Below, in pieces: positions 36,301 through 46,010 of a stretch of DNA of 64,000 bases. How positions within the stretch are numbered: position 1 is the stretch's first letter; every line of letters begins with the position of its first letter. The position numbers were made by a program, and so were the translations under genes. Location of the stretch: the NCBI RefSeq assembly GCF_036417845.1, contig NC_089979.1, positions 10,283,424 through 10,347,423 on the forward strand. The letters are read 5' to 3'. The notes beneath the pieces were generated by a model. The model was not told the origin of the DNA. It saw nothing but the letters and a program-made list of their open reading frames with translations, and ran no database searches. This DNA comes from Apteryx mantelli (Eukaryota; Chordata; Aves; Apterygiformes; Apterygidae).

Positions 36301-37712
36301 TAACAGTATAATATAGCAGATGACTCTTATCATAACAGTGTATTTTAAAGAGGTCGATATAGTTGGGGAGCCAAACACTAAGTCTGTGTCTTTTTTCCCT
36401 CATTATTCAACTGTCTTGTACTCAACATCACTTGGATCACAAGTGACGATGAATTTGGTTTACAGTAGTTCAAGTGAACATTACAAAACCAGTCCAGATG
36501 TTGATCAGCTGAACTGAGCTTTACTTTTCAAATGGGAATAAATAGCCAGGTCTTTCCAAACTGAGCTAGTAGTGCGAGGACAGAATAGTGGCAAAAATGA
36601 CAGCAGAGTCCTGTGGGGTCACCCTCAGCTCCCACTCATGCCACCGGAGGCTGGAGAAACACATACTGTGGGGTGCAGCCTGTGACCTTAGCTTGTCCTT
36701 GCTTATATCACACCCAGCAATGCCTAATACTGTTGTTTTTGTGAAGTCTGGGTTTGTTCACTGAATTCTGAGACTGGCTCCCAAGAGTCTTTCTCCAGAG
36801 CCTTTCACTGAGGTGCTTTAATTAACTTACCTATTTCACCACTGAAAGATTTCAGCATCCCCTGTGATCTGAAGAAGAAACTGTTAGTACCACTGTAGCA
36901 AAGGAAACAGCTGACACAAAGTGGCCTCTTGACAATGTCCCTGGGTAACAACTAGACACAGCCCAAAAATCACTTAGGAGCTAAGTGCTGTTCTATTAAC
37001 AAATGAATTAAGCACTTTGGGGAAAAAGCAAAAAGTCAAAACAAAAAAAGGATGACTACATAACTGCAAAGGATGTAATCAAAGTAAAATACTCTCATGC
37101 TCCTGAGGTAAGCAAAATCCTCAATGAAATCAATGAATATTTGTTTCCACCAGAGCTGCAGGATTTGGTTTGCTTAAAAAAAAAAAAAAAAAAAGGTTTC
37201 TCTTCCAGAGAGTAATGAAACAGTCCAGCCCTCTTAAATCCTGCCTTCCCTGTTCTCTGAAACATTGCTTCCATCCATTAACTGGAATCCTATTAAGCTG
37301 CTGATTGATTTGAAACATTTTGTGAAAAAAGGAAAGAGGCTGGTGAGGAAGTTCCAATCCCGATATGTTGTTTAGTGCCAGTAGTGGTCCTGGTGGTTCA
37401 CTTAGTTTTATGAACTGACTTCACTGAGGGCTAGTGGGAGGACAAGTGAAATGCCTGACGTTCTGCATTGCACCCTATTCTGCCTTAGTGCAGCACTTAC
37501 TTAAATCCACTAACCCCTACCCAGAGTAAATAAATCCATTGACGTTAGGTGTTTTGCTGAAAAAGGTGGCTTTTGTACAAGCAGAAGTGATGACCCAGAG
37601 CCTGTTGAAGTGATTGCAGCTTTTCCTCTGTATTGAGTGAGGTGGACCAGGCTTTTGCTGAATGGAGCATGAAAAGAATCAGTACATCACGGTTTTTGTT
37701 TGTTTGTTTTGT

Positions 37713-37729
37713 CCCCCCCCCCCCCCCCC
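37713..37729 (+). repeat. poly-C tract (17)
   Basis: An uninterrupted run of seventeen C followed by AATCTG. On the minus strand this is a long G run able to form quadruplex-type structures. Run lengths like this are prone to assembly and sequencing error. Confidence 0.85.
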
Positions 37730-40700
37730 AATCTGAGCGCCATGAATTTGGTGCTGTAGTTGTAGCCATAACCTCCTGAACTTGATAGTGCTGGATTATC
37801 TTCATTGGTTCAACAGGCTTCTGACCGGCCAGCTCACCTGCTAACTACCAAGGTAGTTTGGACCACAGCAATTATTTGTTCAAAGTACTTCTCTTCAGTG
37901 CAACAGTATCCACACATGCAGTTGCTGAAGAAATTCTGTACTTCACACACTTTAATTAGCTGTTTCAAGTTCTCAGAATCTAATACAGAGTTCTGCTCTA
38001 TTCTGTAATATGCCTACTACTATAATTTATCTGTTTTCTAATGGAGACAAAATAGGATTAAAATAAAAGCTGCAGTTCCTCTTTCCACCTTCCCTTATGC
38101 TTACTGGTCTACATTCTTTTTTTTTATGCGCATTTAACACCTGCCATTTTCTCTTTATTCCCCTTTGCTTCCCCTGTCACATATGGGCAAGCAGAACTGC
38201 TGAGGAAAGGCAACAAAATATAAAAACAAAAGAGCTTTATTTTATAAAATCACCATTATCTTTGATCACTGTCCAACACTGAACTTTCTGTGTCATTTGA
38301 CTTAAGGGGAACTGTTTATTAATTGCAAGTCCGCACACATTAGCTAAGGCATACCATACTAAGAGACTGTGCTGATCATTTGTTAGGAACAATTGCACCA
38401 ACAGATGAGAAATGGAAAATAATCTCAGATTTTGTAGTGCCAGAAGAAGAGATGATTAATGTAATTAGTCGTGTGAAGTGATCAGGGCAGAGGACTAGGA
38501 GGCAACAGACTTTCTCCAGGTTTGTTGGAGTGAAGAGAAAAAACTTGTGAAATACCTCTGTTTCCCCATTTGCCACCTAGATATCAAAATGACCTTTGGG
38601 CAGGGGAAAAGGGCATTTTGAGATTGCGAGTGCCTGTCTCCATACAAGTATAAAACATTGTAATTGTTTGCCATTACAGTATCTGGAAACACTTCAGGCA
38701 TCCTTGTAAGCATAGAATGGTTTGACCTTGGCTTTTTGTTTTGTCTGTGCTTTTCAAAATTTATGTAGATCATTCATATTTTGTTGCAACTGTTTATATT
38801 TCTGAAGAGCTACATTTATATCAGAGGATTTGTACTATCCAAAATGAAAGCCCTAAAGGACACTGCAGTGTGAATGTGACTGCTTCTGCAGTCTCTCATC
38901 TACTAGGTCTACACTCGAAAAGGTGGAAAAATCTGCAAGGGGGAGGGCAAAACCTGATGTAAGCGTTATCTGAACTGGAAGGTGCTATGAACCACTATGG
39001 TTTAACAAAGGCTCCTTGCAAAAGCTGCTGCTGTTTTTCATTCTTGAAAATTTACTGCAAGAAAATTGGTCTCTTTAATAATTGAAAAACGTAGCTTTGG
39101 ATATGGGATGCTTACTGTCCATTTTCATCCATGTAATGGACAAGTTAGTGGCCTCCTTCCCCCCCCCCCCCCAATAACTCTGTTGTCAGTGGACACTGTC
39201 ATCACTGCTGAGTGCAAAGGAGAGAAGATGACTTCCTTTGCTCCTTTTGGTGTTTTCCCTTAGGCTACCATTAAGTTTAAAGCACCAGAAGTATTGTAAC
39301 TGCATGGCACTTAGAGGCAGAGGGTTTGCTTCTGTGTTTTTATTTACCTTAACTATCTGTCTATCTATAGCATAAAGTCATCTTTTGTCATTGGTACAGT
39401 TAGCACTATAAGAGCAATCATGATCTATTAACACTCCTTAATTTTATGATACCAACTGGCAAATGTCATCTCTAATTTTACTTTTTACCTTTATCCCAGT
39501 AATAACCTGTTAAAAACACTTTCTATTCAGAAGGACCAATTAAGAAGTTAAAAGTCAAGGCAAAAGTAATAGAAAATGGGTGGGTTTTTTGTCATGAAAC
39601 ATTTTTAGAGTATGCAATATTTTTTTATGCTTCAACTTTTCAATATTGCATGAGATGTGGGTGTCTCAGTATGCAGCTTCAGTGAAAGCATCTGTGATGG
39701 GGCATTCTTACTTGTACCCCTGAAAGAGGAGAGATCCAAAACAAGTGTCTCTTAAAATTTTGGACAGCCCTAAAGATGAAATTAATGTTACTGTAAACCT
39801 GTTTATTGTTTCAATAGGAGTTTTTTTTTTAATATATATATAACCCCCTCCCCACCCCCCAACAGTTTATAATGTTTTCATGTCAAAATTCCTCCATCAC
39901 TGAGGCTGGTTGTATGATTTTCTCACATCTGTATAACAGGACAAAATTCTGTAGTATAAGGATGAGAGGTGACAGCCCCCAAGCTTGTATTGAGTCCACA
40001 TTGTAATGAGTCCAACATAAACTGAGAGTTACTCTGCTTCCCTTGAAGTCTGTTTAGTGGGTGCTGAATCAGTTCCCACCTGGAACATGGACTTTTCAAT
40101 GAATGCAGACTTCAGAAAGAAAGAGAGAAAGTGGTAGCGACCTGTGCTCTCAGGAAGGAGGGTACATCAATCTTCTGCAGCTCAAAATTGTTAACCGCTA
40201 GTTACAGAAAATCCATTCTGTGACAGAGGTGAAAAGTTATGGTCAAACACTTCAGTTCACCCTACCCTTCTACATACATCAAACACAACTGGGTGTGTGA
40301 CTTCTTCAGCCGTTCTGCTCATAAGGTTCTTCTGTGAAAATCTTCTTTCATGGTCTTCTTGGGCATCTCAGCTATTTGCTCCAATCTACACTAATCTTTA
40401 ATAGCCACCAAGGCCTGCCTGGCCAGTCCCCTTTTCTCTACTCAGATGAAGGTGATGGATAATTCGGTACGTGGTTTACCGGCCCTGGTGTTGCCTGAAT
40501 GTTACATGAGGACCAAATTTGCACTGTAGTGAATTCCTATGAGTTCATCAGACAGGTTTTGCAGCTGAGCTATACTCACAAACTGCTTCCTTTATACCTT
40601 AGGATACTATTTTATCTATAATACTTACAAAGTTTTAGGTTATTGAGTTCATGTTTCTTAAATTCCACCAAGTTAGGAGAGAAACTTAAGTTTATCAATT

Positions 40701-42023
40701 TAAGTTAACATACATAGAGGCATGAAAATAAAAAGAAAGGGAATGTATTGTCATGTATAAATCTCTGAGGACTTTGCCATTTTCATTCTTTCTCAGAGTG
40801 GGTTTGGGGGAGCTCTATATTCTCTATTATTTGGCTTTTGAAGGGAATGTAAAAGTGGTTAGAGTTTCAGATGGTTTGTATGGCTCTTTCAGATTGAATA
40901 ATCATCTTTGCGTATGATAACACTCTCCTTTTGAATGCTGTGCCTGTGAATATCCAAGGAGAGCCACACCCCTGCTTTATTTGCTGTATTTGTGTCTATT
41001 GCCCAAATGTCCTGCTCATTCTCTGACCTGTTCCTAGTGTATAGTACATGGTGATAATGAAGTTATCATGGTTGAGGCCCTGGAATCAGTAGTGTTCTTT
41101 TGTTCCTTTAGGTGGTTATTTTATATGGATCAGGTGAACAGTCATATCAAATGTAAATTATTCTTTGGCTTCAGAAGGATCATTCAACATAAAGGCCAGT
41201 GAGGCTTCATGGGAAAGCTTTTTTTTTTTTTTTTAATCTAGATTCCAGAGAACTTTGAAAGCAAAATTTATTTTTTTTCTGTGTATATGCATAATTTTAG
41301 TAAAGACACAGGCCCCCAAAACAGTCTCTTTGTTATCTTCCTGCTTTTACAAATTAGTTTATATCAGAAGTAAAAGTAATTCAGGGTGTGTGATGTTCAA
41401 ATAATTTAACAGTGTAATGACAGCAAAATCTGAGAATTATGATCTAGGTGAAGAAACAGTGAAACCTTCAGAAATACTTTTTTCATGCAGCTATCACTAG
41501 GATGTGTACATGGAGGGGAATGATATAATTAAGTCAATGAAAAGACACTATATTTGGGGGTTTCTTAACACATTTTGCTTACCCTTTATATTTTATGGAA
41601 GAAGGAGAGCAGTACCGTGTTCGTTGCTGTGGCAGTCGGCCTTGAGCGGGGGGATTTTCTTCCCATGTGGGGCTCCTGCGGCTCCATGTGCACGGAAGGA
41701 CTTGCCTTCTCTTTTTTTTTTTTTTTTTTCGCTTAGATCTTACAACGTGATCCTCTTGGGAGGAAATTTATGTATGGCTTTAAGTCCTGCTGTTAGGAAA
41801 GAAGGAGCTTTATGATCTTTCCCACCCCAGTTTTGCCAACATCAAACACTTAAAACCCCTGAGTCAGGCCTTCTAAAAAGAAGAAAAAAAACCCACACGC
41901 TGTGTGATTGATGACAACTTAAGCGATGAGGCGTTTTGTTAAGTCAGTAGCCTTTCGTTTTATGATTTTAAGCCTCTCCCCTTCACCCAGGAAGACCGCA
42001 GGCTTCAAAAAGAGAGAGGCGGG

Positions 42024-42033
42024 AAGATGGCGG
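42024..42033 (+). promoter_or_regulatory. YY1-type motif
   Basis: AAGATGGCGG, the core of the YY1 consensus AANATGGCGGC, at the 5' edge of CpG island 2. Its ATG opens only a twelve-codon frame (MAGSGLGPARRP, stop). Confidence 0.5.
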
Positions 42034-42433
42034 GCAGCGGGCTCGGCCCCGCGCGGCGCCCTTAAGGGGCCGAGCCGCCCCGCCCCCCCTGCCGGAGACG
42101 CTCGCAGTCAAGGCAGGTTGCATGCGCAGTGCGCTGGCAGCTCGGCGCGCCTGCGCAGTCACCTGCTGGCTGCCTTCCCCCCCGGTACATCCGGGTCACC
42201 GCCCGCCCGCCCGGTCCCCTGTGGTGCTTTGCAGCCTGCTCCCCTCCCCCTCCCGCTCCTTCCCCCTCCCCCGGCGCGGGCGGCTCCGGCGCCGTCGCCA
42301 TCCGCGCCCTCCCCTTCGCGGGGGCTCCGGCCGCGCCGCCGCCGCTGCTGAGGCTGCTGCTGCTGGCGCTGCCTCCGGCCGAGCGGGGGGAGGCGGCGGC
42401 TGCGGCGCCCGCTGCCGTGCGCGGGGCGGCTCG

Positions 42434-42544
42434 GTGAGTGTGTCAGGGGAGGGGAGGGCAGGGCGGGACCGCGGCGGGGCCGGGGGCCGGGCCGGGCCGG
42501 GCGGCTCGCGCCGTCCTCACCCTCTCCCCCCCCCCCCCCCGCAG
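42434..42544 (+). other. possible 111-base mini-intron in CpG island 2
   Basis: It starts gtgagtgtgtc and ends in a run of fifteen C followed by gcag at 42544. Donor strength is high. The acceptor has an all-C pyrimidine tract, as in some GC-rich avian introns. The donor could instead splice to a distant exon. Confidence 0.3.
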
Positions 42545-43011
42545 CCTCCGCGGGGCGGCTCGCGCGACCCCCCCCCCCCCCCAACCGCCGCGACCCCCCA
42601 ACCGCCGCGGCCCGGCCCGTGGCGCCCGCAACCGCCACGACCCGGCTCCCATCTGTTGCTCTCCCGCCCCTCCGCTGCCCTCAGCCCGCGGCAACTTCCC
42701 CATCCCGGCCGGCGGGGCGAGGGGGCAGCCCCGGACCTCCGCCCCTTCGGCGGGCCGCAGGCGGCCCTCGGTGCCCGCTTGGCCTCGGGAAGCCGAGCCG
42801 AGCGGCGACGAGCCGCCGCGTGGGTGCTCGCGGCCCCCCGCGGGCTGCCGCCGGGGTCCGGGCTGCCCGCGCCGGCGGCAGGAGACCATCGCGTGCTGCT
42901 GCCCGGTTTGAGCTGCGCCGTGCGGCGCGGCGCGGCTCGGCTCGGTCCTCCCGGCGCCGGCGGGGTGCGCTTCAGGCTCCGGAGGAACCCAGTGACAGTG
43001 TTAACGTTTAA

Positions 43012-43151
43012 CCAGAGGGAGGAAACCTGCTGAAGGGACCTCTGGTATCTCTCAGACCCTCGCTAAAACATTCAATGAATTAAGCAGAATACAGAAATCG
43101 CTGCAAAATTGTGATGGCGAGGCTATATGCTGCAGTTTTGTGCAACTTCCA
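43012..43151 (+). other. weak exon candidate downstream of CpG island 2
   Basis: Just 3' of the island two overlapping frames stand out before a possible donor, GAG|gtgtgt, at 43152. One runs without stop as KTFNELSRIQKSLQNCDGEA and ends at a TGA two bases before the donor; it follows a stop and has no ATG. The other starts at an ATG in fair context and reads MARLYAAVLCNFHE to the donor. Neither was recognised. It may be the end of a 5' UTR exon. Confidence 0.2.
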
Positions 43152-44029
43152 TGAGGTGTGTAGAGTAGCTGTGATGTTAGGACTGTCATTCCGCACAGGG
43201 GTGAGGTGAATTCAGAAGCTGTAAAAGGGAGGTGTTGCTTCTAACCTGTTCATTAAATAACTGATAAAATCACATTTTAATGGGATTTTAATTTTCTCCT
43301 GTGTGACTTAAGAATAAGCACAGCTCAGTTCTACTTTGTTACTCTGCAATCTAGTATAGCATCTTAGGTGGTGATAAAATACAACAAGTTTCTTCACAGA
43401 AGCAGATACCAAAGAAATCAAGAGACTCTTTGTTGTGAAGATTCTTGATGCTTTTTTGTCCTTTTGCTTTTTTTTTTTCCATTCCATCAGCATCCTGGAT
43501 CCAGTGACAATCTGACAGCTGTCTTTCTGCTATGATAGTAGAGTTTCACTAACATTTAAAACTGGCCATTCTGAATTTCTGATAAAGTGGAAATACAAGC
43601 ATTGAATTAACATGTATGTTAATTCTAAAACCAGTAAAATGTTTCCTAGAATGACTTGAATAACCTGTGTTCTTTCCTATTCTATTATAAAATGAGAAGT
43701 CTGTATTCCTCAAGCCTTTTCTTTTTTATTTTTATACAAACAGGTTTCTTTTTTTTTGTGCTCTGACTGCTTGAACTTTAAATGTACCTGTAAATAGATA
43801 AGCATTTTCTATAGTGGGTTTGTGGCAGATAGGGTAATTGAACAGGAGACATTTAGCAATTAAACTGAAGTAATGTAGATCAAAGTTGGAACGGGAATCC
43901 AAACTTTTCAGGTTCTACCTGATAAATGCCTTCTCTTAGCAAGGTACATTGTTGTTGGACTTTACAATTCATATCTTCAGCTTCCTGTGGCAAATCTAAT
44001 AGTAAAAACCCAAAACACTTGAATAATAT

Positions 44030-44100
44030 GTTGCTGTTCCATGCAATAGGAATGCTCTTTGTTTGACTTACAAAGAGTATTCCATTATTGAAACAGAAGC
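44030..44100 (+). ncRNA. pre-microRNA-like hairpin (candidate)
   Basis: A 71-base imperfect hairpin. The upper stem pairs 44049-44062 (ggaatgctctttgt) with 44070-44083 (acaaagagtattcc): 14 contiguous pairs, one of them a G-U wobble on the + strand, around a seven-base loop. After a two-base bulge, 44044-44048 pairs with 44086-44090. After a 5-by-1 internal loop, 44034-44038 pairs with 44092-44096, and three more pairs close the base. The G-U wobble becomes an A-C mismatch on the minus strand, favouring + transcription. I do not recognise either arm as a known microRNA. A small palindromic mobile element or chance inverted repeat are the alternatives. Confidence 0.35.
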
Positions 44101-45973
44101 TTTTAGTAAGAGAGTAAACAGCATTTTATCCAAGTCAAACTATGAGATTTCCTGTTACATGTATAAGCTGTCAGAGAATAGAGGCCATGGAAAGAGGTGA
44201 TCCTAGAATCTGTTTTAAAATATCCCTGTCATTAAGTGTCACTGTTGTGAGACTGTAAGGAATGTATTTGATCCTTTCTGTTATATAACTTGCATTTGTC
44301 ATCAGGTGCTCCAAATTTTCTTCGTTGTTTGCGGTTTAGCTGAGGCCATTTGAGGTGAAGGGTTATTGAAAAGATTGTCTTTTGAAATTCTTTGCATCTT
44401 CATATGAAATATTTCCTGCTGGAACTGCACTGACTATAGAAACATGACCTTAGACAGTTATGTTCTTGCATAGAGGTAGTGTTCTGTTGCTTTACTTGGC
44501 TTCCCCATGAGTCTTGTAACACCTTCACAAAGAAAAAAGGAAAACATTTGTGTTGTATCTCTTTGTTATTAGTTTATGTATTAGCAGAATAATTAATTTT
44601 GAAATTAATTGAATGCAATATTTAAAATAGTTTTGGGAAAAGTATACAGGGAACTTAGTTCCAGGTGTCTGCTTCCAGACTTTTAATGTTGCTTAGGAGA
44701 CACCTGGTATTAATATTATAAAGAGACAGAAGGGTGAGGAATATTTGTTTTGCCAACTACTGAATTATTGAGTGGTACAATAATAGAAATTGACTTTGTC
44801 ATTTGGAAGATAGTATGTAGGGAGCCACTTCAGAGTTCTGTTGCTGTTTAGGCGCGGTAAACATAAATGCATTTTTTTTACCCCCCTCATTCTGTATCTA
44901 GAAAAATACAGATGCACAGCCTCCACTACCATTTTTTGCTATTGCCTGCCAGCTGGGGGCATAAATTGAACTAATGCATAACCTGTAATAGAGACAGGCA
45001 AGATTAAAACTTACATGCAAGCAGTCAGATTTGGTTTTTAAGCAGTCAGGTTTGTTCTTTAAGAAATGTCACTAGTGTGAATCCGGGTTATCACCTTTGC
45101 CTGTCTTTTCTAAAAGTCTGCTCTGATATAATTACACCAGGACTTCTCGTCATTGATGCAGGTAGGCCTAAGTTGAAAAGAATGACTCCTGTCTCTTAAG
45201 GTAATGTTAACTGCCCTGAAGTATATTATAAATCAATTTTATGAGGCTTATTCAACATAATTTTTTTGCAAATACTTCTTCAAAGCTGAAATACTTTGAG
45301 CAATGTCAAATTGCATCTCATGGACTATCAATTGTCAAGCAAACATGCTACAAGCGAAGTATGAAGCCCAAGTGAATATTTATGCTGAAACCATGCAAGG
45401 CTTGGATGTCAGCGCCACACTCCAATGCTTTTTACCATGGTGCAGAGACAGAATCATCCAGGCTGTCATTTTGGTCCTGGCGAATCCCTCTGTGTGTTAC
45501 CATGACTTCAAAGGTGATGAGAGTGAGGAAAAGATGGTGGCAATGGCTGTGATGGCCCTGGGCTGGGGGTATGAAGGAAAGAGCGCTTGGATTGCAAGGA
45601 GAGTTAAGTGCCAGCGAATGTGAGACTGCCTGTTCTTACTAGCAGCTGATATATATGCATCAGTTAGGCTGATAAGATATTTCAGTCTTTTCCTGCTGTA
45701 GATGATGATCAGTTGTATGCACCTTTTGACTGCTTTTCTACTCGTATTCATTTGCATGTGTAAAGAGCAATCATAAATAAATGGAATGTACTCTTACATA
45801 CCTGATAAATCTGCCTTTAATATTAATCAATGGATACATGAGGTTTACTTGGAGTGTTAATATTTTCTTCTCTGTGACTGTAGGAAGCTTAAGACCTCTA
45901 ACTACCCAATATGGAGAAGTCTGCTTTTTTTCTTCTTGTATATGAAGATTTACTTGATTGCCTTTAATTTCAG

Positions 45974-46010
45974 GTTCTATACCTCAGTTTCCCCACTCCT
46001 GTGGTACAGG
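45974..46010 (+). repeat. possible MIR-like fragment within an exon-like segment
   Basis: ctatacctcagtttccccac resembles the MIR segment GTGCCTCAGTTTCC-CATC in sense orientation. It lies just after an acceptor (tttaatttcag at 45973), and a gtaagt donor lies 166 bases on, at 46140. This could be an exonised SINE or coincidence. Confidence 0.25.

Larger units (their letters stand above)
21481..41940. other. 20 kb without a recognised gene
   Basis: No exon of a known family was recognised on either strand. Contents: a TA microsatellite at 25602-25624; a G-rich patch around 26,455-26,482; an A19 run at 37176-37194; C17 at 37713-37729; C14 at 39159-39172; T runs at 41219-41234 and 41712-41729; a possible MIR-like fragment near 31.7 kb; and an AT-rich stretch near 33.1-33.3 kb that looks like conserved noncoding DNA. 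Acceptor-like sites occur (23,873; 32,337) but without convincing coding exons. It is either intergenic or intronic to a transcript from one of the CpG islands. Confidence 0.55.
41980..43020. promoter_or_regulatory. CpG island 2, probable promoter of a + strand gene
   Basis: About 1 kb of dense CpG and GC with sharp borders. A YY1-type AAGATGGCGG at 42024-42033 reads on the + strand; in housekeeping promoters this motif usually sits just downstream of the start site in the sense direction. NRF1-type TGCGCA sites follow at 42123-42128 and 42152-42157. A strong donor, CG|gtgagtg, is at 42434. The likely first exon, about 42,000-42,433, has only two ATGs and no convincing coding frame, so it is probably 5' UTR. 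The gene is not identified. A minus-strand ATG frame (MATAPEPPAPGEGEGA...) in the island also reaches a weak donor, so bidirectional activity is possible. Confidence 0.75.

Noticed and set aside
42122..43033. A 303-codon + strand frame and overlapping minus frames in CpG island 2.
   Set aside because: Same GC-rich artefact. The frame crosses the likely donor at 42,434 and poly-C runs, and has no recognisable domain.
45303..45623. A 106-codon + strand open frame with some protein-like composition.
   Set aside because: No splice acceptor or promoter context, no recognised similarity, and it lies in an AT-rich presumed intron where a single frame of this size can occur by chance.
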